Positions 9,222 to 18,778 of a stretch of DNA of 64,000 bases are shown piece after piece (within the stretch, counting starts at the first letter, position 1; every line of letters starts with the position of its first letter). The notes under the pieces are model-generated. The model worked only from the letters and a program-made list of their open reading frames with translations. It made no database searches and was not told the origin of the DNA. Location of the stretch: contig CAVYVA010000001.1 in the NCBI GenBank assembly GCA_963771835.1, positions 496,001 to 560,000 on the forward strand, given 5' to 3'. The stretch is from CAVQCJ01 sp963771835. GTDB lineage: Bacteria; Actinomycetota; Actinomycetes; Prado026. Both the position numbers and the translations under genes were made by a program.

Positions 9222-11102
9222 CTAGAGGACGACCTCGCTGCTGCTCTGACTCTCGAACTGGGTGCGGTACAGGTCGGCGTAGAGGCCCTCGGCGGCCAGC
9301 AGCTCGTGGTGGGTGCCGCGCTCGACCACCCGGCCGGCCTCGACCACGAGGATCTGGTCGGCGTCGCGCACGGTGGACAGCCGGTGCGCGATCACCAGCG
9401 ACGTCCGCCCGGTCAGCGCCGTCGCCAGGGCCCGTTGGACGGCCGCCTCCGACTCGGAGTCGAGGTGCGCGGTCGCCTCGTCCAGGACCACGATGCTCGG
9501 GGCCTTGAGCAGCAGCCGGGCGATCGCCAGCCGCTGCTTCTCGCCGCCGGAGAGCCGGTACCCGCGGTCACCCACGACCGTGTCCAGCCCGTCGGGCAGG
9601 CCGGCCACCAGGTCGCCGATGTGCGCCGCGCGCACGGCCTCGTGCAGCTGTTCGTCGGTGGCGTCCGGCCGCGCGTACAGCAGGTTGGCCCTGATCGTGT
9701 CGTGGAACATGTGCGCGTCCTGGGTGACGACGCCGATGGCGTGGTGCAGCGAAGCCTGGGTGACGTCGCGGACGTCCCGGCCACCCACCAGCACCGCGCC
9801 GGAGCTCACGTCGTAGAACCGGGACACCAACGCTGTGATCGTGGTCTTGCCGGCACCGGACGGGCCGACGAGCGCGACCATCTGCCCGGCCGCCACGGTG
9901 AAGCCGACCCCGTCGAGGACTGTCTGCGACGGCGTGGAGTCGAGCACGGCCACCGACTCCAGCGACGCCAGCGAGACCTCGTCCGCGGACGGGTAGCGGA
10001 ACACGACGTCGCGGAACTCCACGGTGTCCGCACCCGGCGGGAGCTCGACGGCGTCAGGTCGGTCGTCGACCATCGGTGGCAGGTCGAGCACCTCGAACAC
10101 CCGCTCGAACGAGACCAGCGCCGTCATCACGTCGACCTGAACGTTGGACAGGGAGGTGAGCGGGCCGTACAGCTGACGCAGCAGCGCGGCGAGGGCGACC
10201 AGCGTGCCGACCTGGATCGTGCCCTGGATCGCGAGCAGCCCGCCGAGCCCGTACACCAGGGCCGTGGCCAGCGACGCCACCAGGATGAGGGCCGAGAAGA
10301 ACACCCGGCTGTACAGCGCGGCGGTGACGCCGATGTCGCGGACCCGCCCGGCCTTGCCCTGGAACTGCCCGGACTCGTCGTCCAGGCGACCGAAGATCTT
10401 GACCAGCAGCGCGCCCGAGACGTTGAAGCGCTCGGTCATGGTCTGGCTCATCGCGGCGTTCAGCTGCATGGACTCGCGGGTGATCGCGGCGAGCCGCTTG
10501 CCCACCCACCGCGCCGGCAGGATGAACAGCGGCAGCAGCGCGAGCGCGACCAGCGTGATCTGCCACGACAGCAGCAGCATCGTGATCAGCACGAGGACCA
10601 GCGACACGACGTTGGAGACCACGGACGACAATGTCGAGGTGAACGCCTGCTGCGCGCCGACGACGTCGCTGTTCAGGCGGGAGACCAACGAGCCGGTCTG
10701 GGTGCGGGTGAAGAACGCGATCGGCATCCGCTGCACGTGGTCGAAGACCCGGGTGCGCAGGTCGAAGATCAGCCCTTCGCCGATCCGGGCCGAGTAGAAG
10801 CGGCCGATCAACGTGATCACGGTGTCCGCCACGGCCACGGCGGCCAGTGCTACGGCGGTCCAGATGACCACCGAGGTGTCGCCCTTGCCGACGCCGTCGT
10901 CGATGATCACCTTGAACAGCAAGGGCGTCACCACGACGGTGAGCGCGTCGAGCACGACGGTCACCAGGAACGCGGCGATCGACCTCCGGTAGGGGCGCGC
11001 GAAGCCCACGATCCGGCGGGTCGTCCCGGGCTTGAGCCGCTTCTTCACGTCCTGGCTGTTGGTGAAGGAGCGGTAGTGCGCCCACGGGTTGGACATCGAC
11101 AT
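9222..11102 (-). CDS. ABC exporter half-transporter, fused membrane and ATPase domains
   Basis: 626 residues. N-terminal six-helix exporter domain (about residues 35-330), then an ATPase domain with Walker A GPSGAGKT, signature LSGGEKQR and Walker B SIVVLDEATAHLD followed by the H-loop IAHRLS. This is the MsbA/LmrA type that exports lipids or drugs as a homodimer or heterodimer. Only one half-transporter is here, so a homodimer is simplest. The ATPase has an insert of about 20 residues (SADEVSLASLESVAVLDSTP) between the A-loop tyrosine and the next strand. It is 72 bases downstream of the enoyl-CoA hydratase gene on the same strand. Confidence 0.9.
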   Translation of the reverse strand: MSMSNPWAHYRSFTNSQDVKKRLKPGTTRRIVGFARPYRRSIAAFLVTVVLDALTVVVTPLLFKVIIDDGVGKGDTSVVIWTAVALAAVAVADTVITLIGRFYSARIGEGLIFDLRTRVFDHVQRMPIAFFTRTQTGSLVSRLNSDVVGAQQAFTSTLSSVVSNVVSLVLVLITMLLLSWQITLVALALLPLFILPARWVGKRLAAITRESMQLNAAMSQTMTERFNVSGALLVKIFGRLDDESGQFQGKAGRVRDIGVTAALYSRVFFSALILVASLATALVYGLGGLLAIQGTIQVGTLVALAALLRQLYGPLTSLSNVQVDVMTALVSFERVFEVLDLPPMVDDRPDAVELPPGADTVEFRDVVFRYPSADEVSLASLESVAVLDSTPSQTVLDGVGFTVAAGQMVALVGPSGAGKTTITALVSRFYDVSSGAVLVGGRDVRDVTQASLHHAIGVVTQDAHMFHDTIRANLLYARPDATDEQLHEAVRAAHIGDLVAGLPDGLDTVVGDRGYRLSGGEKQRLAIARLLLKAPSIVVLDEATAHLDSESEAAVQRALATALTGRTSLVIAHRLSTVRDADQILVVEAGRVVERGTHHELLAAEGLYADLYRTQFESQSSSEVVL

Positions 11103-11174
11103 GCGGTCGGTGGCTCCGGTCCTGTACTGGTTCGTGTGCGGGTCTCGTCACTGGAGGTACGCGCCCGGTGAACG

Positions 11175-12023
11175 TCAGCGACCAGTCTCGCTGTTCCCCC
11201 CGACATCTGCCGCCCCGACATCCGCCGCTCGGCCGGAGGCCACGAGCCGGGCGGCCAGGGCGGCGAGCTCGGCCAGCCGTCCGGCCTGCTCGGCCCGCTC
11301 GGCGGCCAGCTGCCCCGCGAGGTCTCGCCCGCCGGCGGCCCGCAGCAGCCGCTTGGTGGCCCGCACCGCACCCACCGGCGCCACCGACAGGGCCGCGACC
11401 AGCTCCGCGGCGGCTGCGGGCAGCGCGTCGACCGGGACCGAGCGCAGCGCGAGGCCGCGCTGGACAGCCTCGGCCGCCTCCATCCACCGACCGGTCACGC
11501 ACAGCTCCAGCGCGGTGGCGTAGCCGAGGCACTCCACCAGCGGCTGGGTCCCACCCAGGTCCGGCACGAGCCCGAGCGCCGGCTCCCGCATGCACAAGCG
11601 CGCGTCGTCCGCGAGCAGCCGCAGGTCGCAGGCCAGCGCGAGCTGGAACCCCGCCCCGACCGCATGCCCACGGACCGCGGCCACCGACACGAAGCGATCG
11701 TCGCGCAACCAGGTGAAGGCACGCTGGAACTGCGCGATCGACGCGTCCAGCTCGGCCGGCGGCAGGGCGGCGAGGTCGGTAAGCGACGGCTCGCCGGCGA
11801 TCCCGCCCGGCTCGAACATCCGCCGGTCCAGCCCCGCCGAGAACGACGGCCCCTCCGCGTCGACGAGGACGACGCGGACCTCGTCGGCGAGCGTGGCCGG
11901 GATCTGCGCCAGCGCACGCCACAGTGCGGGGGTCTGGGCGTTGCGGCGGTCGGCGTCGGCCAGTGTCACGTGCGCGACCGCACCGTCGACCTCGACACGA
12001 AGGCCGACGGGAGCCGCCTCCAC
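11175..12023 (-). CDS. Enoyl-CoA hydratase/isomerase family protein
   Basis: 282 residues of the crotonase fold. Oxyanion-hole glycines are in FSAGLD and GHAVGAGFQLALACD; the acidic residue region is MREPALGLVPDLGGTQ. Typical members hydrate 2-enoyl-CoA or isomerise acyl-CoAs; the substrate is not predictable. The last 20 residues after the helical region (GAADVGGNSETGR) are low-complexity. The GTG start at 12023 is two bases after the stop of the small HTH gene, so the two are probably translationally coupled. Confidence 0.85.
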   Translation of the reverse strand: MEAAPVGLRVEVDGAVAHVTLADADRRNAQTPALWRALAQIPATLADEVRVVLVDAEGPSFSAGLDRRMFEPGGIAGEPSLTDLAALPPAELDASIAQFQRAFTWLRDDRFVSVAAVRGHAVGAGFQLALACDLRLLADDARLCMREPALGLVPDLGGTQPLVECLGYATALELCVTGRWMEAAEAVQRGLALRSVPVDALPAAAAELVAALSVAPVGAVRATKRLLRAAGGRDLAGQLAAERAEQAGRLAELAALAARLVASGRAADVGAADVGGNSETGR

Positions 12024-12025
12024 GG

Positions 12026-12235
12026 CTACTTCTTCTTGCCCCGTGTGGCGCCGCCACGACCCCGCAGCGTCGCGCCGGACTCGTTGAGGATGCGGTGCAC
12101 GAACCCGTACGAGCGCCCGGTCGACGAAGCGAGGGCTCGGATGCTGACCCCCGACTCGTACTTCTTCTTCAGGTCGGTGGCGAGCTTGTCGCGCTCGGCA
12201 CCGGTCACCCGGCGCCCCTTGGTCAGATCTGCCAC
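12026..12235 (-). CDS. Small helix-turn-helix protein (69 aa)
   Basis: 69 residues from the GTG at 12235, which has GGAGG 6 bases upstream. It opens VADLTKGRRVTGAERDKLA and contains SIRALASSTGRSYGFVHRIL, a clear helix-turn-helix of the Hin/resolvase-like DNA-binding type, then a basic tail ending RGGATRGKKK. I recognise this as a very conserved actinobacterial small protein, sometimes annotated as a helix-turn-helix domain protein, with no known role. It is likely a DNA-binding protein, and its tight coupling to the enoyl-CoA hydratase is notable. Confidence 0.85.
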   Translation of the reverse strand: MADLTKGRRVTGAERDKLATDLKKKYESGVSIRALASSTGRSYGFVHRILNESGATLRGRGGATRGKKK

Positions 12236-12366
12236 GAGGTCCCTCCTTCGGTCCGGGCTCTCCTCGACATGATCACTCAACTCTGGTCGACCGGCTACTG
12301 CAAGGGGGGTGGCGATGGGAGCATTCGGTGGGTCTGGCCGCAGACCCGACCCGCCGTGGAGGCGAA

Positions 12367-12795
12367 ATGCCGGATGCCCCGTACGTCCCGTCCAGCCGGC
12401 TCGAGAAGGTGGCGCCGTCGGCCGGCTCCTGGCTCACCTGGTGGGCCGCGGACGCGGTGATCGCCGCCGTCGTCTTCATCGGGACGCTGCTGTGCGTGCT
12501 GGCGGTCCTCTCGGCGTGGGCACTGCACCCCGGCCCGGGCAGCATCCAGGCACGGCTGTCCCCCTGGGCGGTCTGGCTGGGGGTCGGACTCGCCTACCTC
12601 GGCGCTCTGCTGGCAGTGTCCCTGGGCAAGGACCACCGCAGCCTCGGGCAGACCCTCGCCGAGGTGAAGTCCGAGGACATGTCCGGCCGGCCGGCACCGT
12701 GGGGGCGGCGCGCGCTTCGGATCGCAGTGGTGCTCGCACTGGTGCTCGGCCTGGCCATGGTCCAGTGGCCGCTGGCCGTGGCGGGGTCGTGGTGA
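12367..12795 (+). CDS. RDD-family-like membrane protein
   Basis: 142 residues from the ATG at 12367 (GGAGG 4 bases upstream; an in-frame GTG at 12328 is a weaker alternative). Hydrophobic stretches lie at about residues 27-53, 65-83 and 115-140. The segment RSLGQTLAEVKSED followed by RRALRIAV fits the pattern after the second helix of RDD proteins, which have been linked to Na+/H+ exchange or membrane housekeeping. Its TGA overlaps the ATG of a 36-codon frame that reads like the missing RDD C-terminus, so the gene may continue (see the next entry). Confidence 0.55.
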   Translation: MPDAPYVPSSRLEKVAPSAGSWLTWWAADAVIAAVVFIGTLLCVLAVLSAWALHPGPGSIQARLSPWAVWLGVGLAYLGALLAVSLGKDHRSLGQTLAEVKSEDMSGRPAPWGRRALRIAVVLALVLGLAMVQWPLAVAGSW

Positions 12796-12905
12796 TGGTT
12801 GCCGTCGGGCTGCTGTCGCGACGGCGGCGCGGGCCGTTGGCCCGGCTCGCCGGCCTGCGCGACTACCAGACCGACCTGGTCGAGGTGCGGCCGGAGAGCG
12901 CATGA
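12795..12905 (+). CDS. 36-residue frame overlapping the RDD-like gene, possible split C-terminus
   Basis: The ATG at 12795 overlaps the preceding stop (TGATG). The peptide MVAVGLLSRRRRGPLARLAG continues with LRDYQTDLVEVRPESA. It has a short hydrophobic start and a basic middle, as expected after the last helix of an RDD protein. It is either a translationally coupled mini-protein or the true end of the upstream gene cut off by a frame error (two extra bases or one missing would fuse them). Confidence 0.4.
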   Translation: MVAVGLLSRRRRGPLARLAGLRDYQTDLVEVRPESA

Positions 12906-12972
12906 AAGCAGCCGTGAGCACGTCCGGCTGACGAGGCGGCCGCCACCGGAGGACCTCGGGCAGGATGGGCGC

Positions 12973-15900
12973 ATGCACGTCCACGCCGCGGTGTGTCCCG
13001 TCCATGTCGGGCGGGCCGACGAGGTGCAGGTCCTCGCGGAGTCCGTCTCGGCGGTCCGTGCCGACGGGCACGGACGGCTGCTGTTCGTGGGCGGAGAGGC
13101 CGGGGTCGGCAAGAGCCGGCTGGCCGGCGAGGCGCTGCGACTGACCGCCGAGTCAGGCCTGGCCAGGCTCGAGGGGCACTGCTCCCCCGACGCGTCCGTG
13201 GCGTACGCCTGCTTCGTGCATGCGATCCGCCGGCGGACCCGCATCTTGGACCCGACCCAGCTCGGGCTGCTCTTCGACGGTCCGGCCACGTGGTCCGCGG
13301 CGTTGCTCCCCGAGGTCGCGGCCCAGGTCGGGCTGCCGTCCACCGAGCCGGCCGCCGAGGACCTGTTCGCCGCGGTCTGGCAGCTGCTGGCCCGGCTGGC
13401 CCAGCCGCACGGAGCCATGCTGCTGATCGAGGACCTGCACTGGGCCGACGCCGACAGCCTGCGCCTGCTGCGGTACCTCGCGGGCGAGCTGGAGGATCTG
13501 CCCGGTCTGGATCGTGTGCACGTACCGGACCGACGAGCTGCACCGCCGGCACCCGCTGTCAGAGCTGCTCGCCGACCTGGGTCGGGAGCGTCGGTACGAC
13601 GAGCTGCTGCTGGCCCCGTTGGACCGCGAGCAGGTCCGCGCGATGGTCAGCGCGATCTTCGACGGCACGGACGTGGGCGACGAGTTCAGCGACGCGGTCC
13701 TCGGCCGCACCGGGGGCAACCCGTTCTTCGTCGAGGAGCTGGCCCGGGCGCTGGTCGAGCGCGGCGACGTGTACCGGTCCGGCGACGACTGGGAACGCCG
13801 CGAGCTCGACGAGATCCAGATGCCGCTCAGCGTCCGAGAGACGCTGCTCGCCCGGGCCCGCGACATGAAACCGGCGGCCGTCCAGATCCTGCAGATGGCC
13901 GCCGTCGCCGCCGACGACCTCGACCCGGTGCTGCTCGCCGAGGCCAGTGGGGCCGGCCAGGACACCGTCGACGACGTCGTGCGCGAGGCACTCCTCCTCC
14001 AGCTGCTCGTCGAGCGTCGTGACGACCTGCGGTCCGGGTACTCGTTCCGGCACGCGCTGACCCGCGAGGCGTTCGCCGACGAGCTGGTCGGTCCGGACCG
14101 GCGGCGGGTGCACCGCAGGCTCGCCGAGGCGCTCGTCCGCCTGCACCCGGACGACCTGGACTCGGTGGCCGCATCCGTGGCCGACCACTTCGCGGCCGCT
14201 GCGGATGACGAGGCCGCTTTCGACTTCGCGGTGCGCGCGGCTCGTCGGGCTGCCGCGGCGTTCGCGGCCGACGAGGCCGACCAGCGCTACGACCAGGCGC
14301 TCCGCCTCATGGGCACCGGTGACGAACGACGGCTCGACCTGTTGCTCGAGGCCGCGCGCACCAGTGAGGTCGAGGAGGTCACGCGCCTGCGCGGGGCGTT
14401 CGCCCAGGAGGCCCGAGACCTGGCCGTCGCGCAGTCCGACCCGGTGGCCCAGGCGAAGGCCCTGTGCGTGCTCGAGCAGGCCAGCTGGCTGGCTGGCGAC
14501 AGCAGCAACTCCGTCCCTGCGCTCTCCGAGGCGCGCGACCTCGTCCACGGGGTCGACGACTACTGGGAGGCGTGGGTCCTTCGCCGGCTCACCCGGGTGC
14601 TCGTGCTGCGGGACCGGCTGGAGGAGGCCGAGGCCCTGATGCCCGAAGCGCTCGAGCTCGCCGAGCGGTCCGGCAACCTGTCCGCGCTGTCCGGGCTGCA
14701 CGGCACCCGGATGATGATGGAGCCCTACGGACCCGCGTTCTGGACGGCCCACGACCACTCGGTGGCGGCGGCGCGGGCCGGCCAGGACTTGCGGGCCGAG
14801 CTCAACGTCACGATCAACAGCGGGTACGTCGCGCTGTGGTGCGGCGACTTCGAGGCGGCGGGCCGGTGGCTGCGGCGCGCCCTCGAGGTGGCCGACCGGA
14901 TCGCCCCGAACGACCGCTACACCCAGGCCGGGTACGCCTGGCTGATGTCGCTGCAGGGCGAGTACGACGAGGTCGACCGGATGGCCCGGCCGCTGCGGAC
15001 GCAGCGGATACCCACCCGGGTCGTGGCGCTGACGGCCAGGGCCGAGCGCGCGCAGCGGTTGGGCATCGCCGAGGCCGCGCCGATCGTCGACGAGCTCTGG
15101 GACCTGGCGATCGGTACGGCCGAGCCGCAGCGCTCGGTGCCGGCCGCCTCGGCCCGCGCGCGCCAGCTGCTCCTCGACGACGGCATCGACGCCGCGCTGC
15201 CGGTCTTCTGGTCGGTCCTGCGCGGCACCCTGAACTGGCGCAACCAGGGCAGCCACTGGCCGTTCGCCCCCGACCTGGCCGCGGTGCTGGCCGCCGAGGG
15301 ACGGGTGGTCGAGCTCGCGGCGTGGGTGGCCGAGGTCGACGCCACCACGGCCGCGGACTCCAACGCCCACAACGTCGCGTCGGGGACGCTGTGCCGGGCC
15401 TTCCTCGCGTCGGCTCTGGGCGAGGTCGAGCCGGCCCGGGCGGCGTTCGCGGAGGCGCTGGAGCGGTACCGCGCGATGCCGTGCCCGGCCCGCGTGGTCG
15501 AGGCGCTCATCGGTGTGGCCGACCTCGAGTCGCGCAGCGGGCGTCCCGACGCAGGGGCCGAAGCCGCCGCGGAGGCGCTCGAGCTCGCCCAGAGGATCGG
15601 CGCCGCACCGCTCGTCGCGATGGCCGAACGGGCCCTCGAACGGGCCCAGGCGCGACCGGTGCTGGCGACCATCCTGTTCACCGACATCGTCGGGTCCACC
15701 GAGCTGGCGGTGTCGCTCGGGGACGTCGGCTGGGGTGACGTGCTCGAGCGCCACAACGCGATCGTCCGCCGTGAGCTGGTCCGCGCCGGCGGTCGCGAGA
15801 TCGACACCGCCGGCGACGGCTTCCTCGCCGCCTTCGACACCCCGGCCGCGGCGATCCGGTGCGCCCGGTCGATCAGCGCCTCGTTGCGGGACGCGGAGAT

Positions 15901-16138
15901 CACGGTCCGGGCCGGACTGCACACCGGCGAGTGCCGGCAGATCGGCGGGAAGCTGACCGGGCTCACCGTGCACATCGCGGCCAGGGTCAGCCAGCTGGCA
16001 GGTGCTGGAGACGTGCTGGTGTCGAGCACGGTCAAGGACCTGGTGGTCGGCGCCCCGATCGACTTCGAGGACCGCGGGGAGCACGACCTCAAGGGCGTGC
16101 CGGGCCGGTGGCGGCTGTACGCCGTCGTCGGCGGCTGA
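12973..16138 (+). CDS. AAA-ATPase / class III nucleotide cyclase fusion (one frame break at 13503)
   Basis: About 1054 residues once the doublet at 13503-13504 (Pro codon CC[C/G]) is collapsed. N-terminal AAA_16-type ATPase with Walker A GGEAGVGKSR (residues ~40-49) and Walker B LLIEDLHWAD; a long alpha-helical, TPR-like middle (about 380-880); and a C-terminal class III cyclase domain from RPVLATILFTDIVGST to the end. Metal-binding Asp residues are in FTDIVGST and AGDGF. This is the architecture of large actinobacterial regulators combining an ATPase switch with a cyclase. Whether it makes cAMP or is inactive is unknown. The start follows GGAGG at a long distance; the ATG at 12973 gives a sensible N-terminus. 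The two frames before and after 13503 both match the family without a gap. Confidence 0.85.
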
Positions 16139-16179
16139 CCGACGGCGGGCGGCTGAGCGACGGCGGCGTGCAGGCGGAG

Positions 16180-16947
16180 TCAGCTGTGGGCGGCGAAGAA
16201 GTCGGTGAGCACCGGGACGACGACCTCGTCGGCGGCACCGTGGCCCTGTCCGTCGAGCACGCGCCATCGGGCGCCGGGGATCGCGGCGGCGATGGCCCGT
16301 GCACCGTCCTGCGCCCAGGCAGGGCTCGCGCCGCCGGCCAGGGCGAGCGTCGGTGCACCGATCTTCGCCAGCCGGTCGACCGGCGCCGAGCCGTCGTTGC
16401 ACAGGGTGACCTCGTACGGAAGCGTGTTGGCGAACGCCTGCATGTGCGGCCAGTACGGCCCGGCGGCGATGTGTGCGAGCGCCTGCGGTGGCGTACCGAC
16501 GAGCGTGAGGAACTTCTCGGCGGCCTCAGCCCGCCGGCCTTGGGCCACCAGCGTGCTGAGCTGCGCCGCGAACCCAGTCGTCGCACCCGCCGCGTACGGA
16601 GGCTCGTAGACCACCAGCGCCGTCACGGGAGATGCGTGCGCCGCGGCTTCCAGGACCAGTGCGCCGCCGGAGGAGTGGCCGAACGCGAACGCCGCGCCGC
16701 CGGCGGCCCCGATCACCGCGTCGAGGTCCTCGACCTCCCGCTCGACCGAGTACGGGCCTTTCTCGTCGCTGTCACCGCGCCCGCGCCGGTCGTACTCGTA
16801 CACCGTGAAGGTCGACCCGAGCGCCGCCGCGAGGGACTTGGTCGACGACCGGTCGCTGAACGCACCGACCACGAGGACGAGTGCCGGTCCGGTGCCGGTC
16901 CGGTCGAACGCGATCGTCGTCCCGTCGGCGGACTGAACGGTCTCCAT
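16180..16947 (-). CDS. Alpha/beta hydrolase
   Basis: 255 residues of the alpha/beta-hydrolase fold. Nucleophile elbow GHSSGG (Ser at about residue 92), oxyanion region VLVVGAFSDRS, strand segment YEYDRRGRGDSD, and the probable catalytic His in GQGHGAADE close to the C-terminus. Substrate unknown. Convergent with the cyclase gene and upstream, on the same strand, of no obvious partner; the DUF3224 gene 55 bases further on is transcribed towards it. Confidence 0.85.
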   Translation of the reverse strand: METVQSADGTTIAFDRTGTGPALVLVVGAFSDRSSTKSLAAALGSTFTVYEYDRRGRGDSDEKGPYSVEREVEDLDAVIGAAGGAAFAFGHSSGGALVLEAAAHASPVTALVVYEPPYAAGATTGFAAQLSTLVAQGRRAEAAEKFLTLVGTPPQALAHIAAGPYWPHMQAFANTLPYEVTLCNDGSAPVDRLAKIGAPTLALAGGASPAWAQDGARAIAAAIPGARWRVLDGQGHGAADEVVVPVLTDFFAAHS

Positions 16948-17002
16948 GGCTGCTCCTCGCGCTCAGGTGTCGCCGCCGGGGTCACCGGGATGGGCTGACC
17001 GG

Positions 17003-17404
17003 CTAGGCGAGCTCGTAGGTCAGGGTCAGCGGCATGAACGGATAGTCGGCGTGGGTGGACGCGCTGTGGCACGTGCCGGCGATGCCGACGAGCTCGCCGG
17101 TCGCCGAGCCGGGCACGATGGCGGACGTGCCCGACGCGGTGGTGCCGTCGTAGGTTCCACTGCCGGTCAGCGTGATCGCCCCCGAGCGACCGCCGAGATC
17201 CACGTTCAGATGCATGACGTTGACGTAGTGGCTGGTGCCGTCAGGGCGGTAGTACATCACCGACTCGATGGTGCCGCTCACGATCCCGTCGACCCCTTCG
17301 GCCAGGGTCACGACAGCTCGGGTGACCTTGCTCCCGTCGTCGTACTGCGCGGCCGGCTGCTCGTCCCAGGCGGAGATCTTCAGACGTGTCGACAGGGTGG
17401 TCAC
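17003..17404 (-). CDS. DUF3224 domain protein
   Basis: 133 residues of beta-rich sequence opening with SAWDEQPAAQYDDGSKVTRA and ending with the VPGSATGELVGIAGT pattern, both diagnostic of DUF3224 (allene-oxide-cyclase-like barrel). Function unknown. The GTG start at 17404 has a -10 box (TAGGGT, 17413-17418) 8 bases upstream, so the mRNA is probably leaderless. A few DUF3224 proteins are described as lipocalin-like; that is inference only. Confidence 0.78.
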   Translation of the reverse strand: MTTLSTRLKISAWDEQPAAQYDDGSKVTRAVVTLAEGVDGIVSGTIESVMYYRPDGTSHYVNVMHLNVDLGGRSGAITLTGSGTYDGTTASGTSAIVPGSATGELVGIAGTCHSASTHADYPFMPLTLTYELA

Positions 17405-17412
17405 GATTTCGC

Positions 17413-17418
17413 ACCCTA
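17413..17418 (-). promoter_or_regulatory. -10 box of a leaderless promoter for the DUF3224 gene
   Basis: Reading on the minus strand, TAGGGT stands 8 bases before the GTG at 17404. No ribosome-binding site lies between. Confidence 0.5.
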
Positions 17419-17451
17419 GGGTCGCGCGGCACGAGTGTCGAGATTCCGTCC

Positions 17452-18657
17452 CTATGTGCTGCTGGAGCGTGTGGCGGGAGCAGTAGACGGGTCCGCGGCC
17501 GGCTCACTCGGCGTCGGGTCGCGCAGGTCGAGCTGTTCCTCGCTGGGGATCTCGGCCTCGACGTCCTGCGCATGGATCGTGTGCGTCATCGCCCAGCCGG
17601 CCCAGGCGGCGAACGCGAGCAGCACCGCGCCGACGCAGACCCATGCCAGTCCGGTGGGCAGCTGGGTCAGATGGAACATCAACCATGCGACCGCCGCCGC
17701 AGACGGGATCGTGAGGACCCACGCCAGCACCATCCGACCCACGACGTTCCAGTGCGCCCCGCGGTGAGAGCCCAGGCCGGCGCCGACGATCGACGACGCG
17801 GCGGCGTGGGTGGTCGAGATGGGCATACCGACGGCGGTCGCGCCGAAGATCGCTGCGGAGGCGCCGACGTTGGCCGCGACCCCGGAGCTGGCGTGCAGGG
17901 TCGTGATCTTCAGGGCCAGGGTCTCGATGATCTTCCACCCGCCCCACAGCGTGCCCAGGGCGATGGCTGAGTACGCCGACAGCGCCACCCATTCCGGTAT
18001 CGCCACCGTCTTGCCGTCCGCCGACATCTGCGTGTGCCCGGTGGCCAGCAGCAGGGCCGCGATCACGCCCATCGTCTTCTGGGCGTCGTTGGCGCCGTGG
18101 CCGAACGACACGGCCCCGGCCGAGACCAGCTGGAGGCCCTTGAAGACGGGGTGCTCGTCGCGCATCCGGAACAACCGCTGCGCGCCCGAGACGACGAACA
18201 TGGCCACAAGCGCGATGCTGAACGCCAGCGCCGGCGACGCGACGATGCCGATCACCGCCTTGCTGACGGCGTCCCAGGAGATGGCGGCGACGCCGCCGGC
18301 TGCCAGGCCGGCGCCGACGAGCCCACCGATGATCGCGTGGCTGGAGGACGAGGGCAGGCCCATGTACCAGGTGACGTAGTTCCACGCGATCGCGGCGAAC
18401 AGCGCCGCGAACACCAGGGCCGCGGTCCCGTACTGGGGCTTGACCGTCTTGGCCACGGTGTTGGCCACCGCCGTGCCGATGAGGAAGTAGGCGGCGAAGT
18501 TGAAGAACGCGGAGAAGGCCGGCGCCCATCTGGCCGGCAGGGCCCGGGTTGCCACCACCGTCGCGACGGAGTTGGCGGCGTCGTGGAAGCCGTTCGTGAA
18601 GTCGAAGACGAGCGCCAGGGCGACCAAGGCGATGACCGTGACGAGGAGCAGATCCAC
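17452..18657 (-). CDS. pit: PiT-family inorganic phosphate permease
   Basis: 401 residues, about ten membrane helices. Both PiT signatures are present: DFTNGFHDAANSVATVV near the N-terminus and SFGHGANDAQKTMGV in the second half. PiT carriers import metal-phosphate complexes with protons at low affinity. The C-terminal tail (about 45 residues, acidic and proline/serine-rich) is cytoplasmic. No phoU-like or DUF47 partner gene adjoins it, unlike many PiT operons. An inverted repeat (18697-18711) lies 40 bases upstream of the start. Confidence 0.93.
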   Translation of the reverse strand: MDLLLVTVIALVALALVFDFTNGFHDAANSVATVVATRALPARWAPAFSAFFNFAAYFLIGTAVANTVAKTVKPQYGTAALVFAALFAAIAWNYVTWYMGLPSSSSHAIIGGLVGAGLAAGGVAAISWDAVSKAVIGIVASPALAFSIALVAMFVVSGAQRLFRMRDEHPVFKGLQLVSAGAVSFGHGANDAQKTMGVIAALLLATGHTQMSADGKTVAIPEWVALSAYSAIALGTLWGGWKIIETLALKITTLHASSGVAANVGASAAIFGATAVGMPISTTHAAASSIVGAGLGSHRGAHWNVVGRMVLAWVLTIPSAAAVAWLMFHLTQLPTGLAWVCVGAVLLAFAAWAGWAMTHTIHAQDVEAEIPSEEQLDLRDPTPSEPAADPSTAPATRSSST

Positions 18658-18696
18658 CCCCGGGTTCCCTTCCGCTCGGACCGTCCAGCCTGGTGA

Positions 18697-18711
18697 CCCG
18701 TAGGTTACGGG
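18697..18711. repeat. Inverted repeat upstream of pit
   Basis: CCCGTA-GGT-TACGGG, a perfect 6-base stem with a 3-base centre. It is either a weak terminator for the upstream small gene (ends 18779) or a protein-binding site in the pit promoter; TAACCT inside it on the minus strand could be a -10 box. Confidence 0.35.
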
Positions 18712-18778
18712 CAGGAGAAGCGTGCCTGAACTTGGGACCCCGCGAAGCGGAACCGGGCAAAAGGGTCCGACCGAGCCG

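Noticed and set aside
13559..16402. 947-codon frame opposite the cyclase
   Set aside because: Shadow frame with Arg/Gly/Pro-rich composition; overlaps both real genes.
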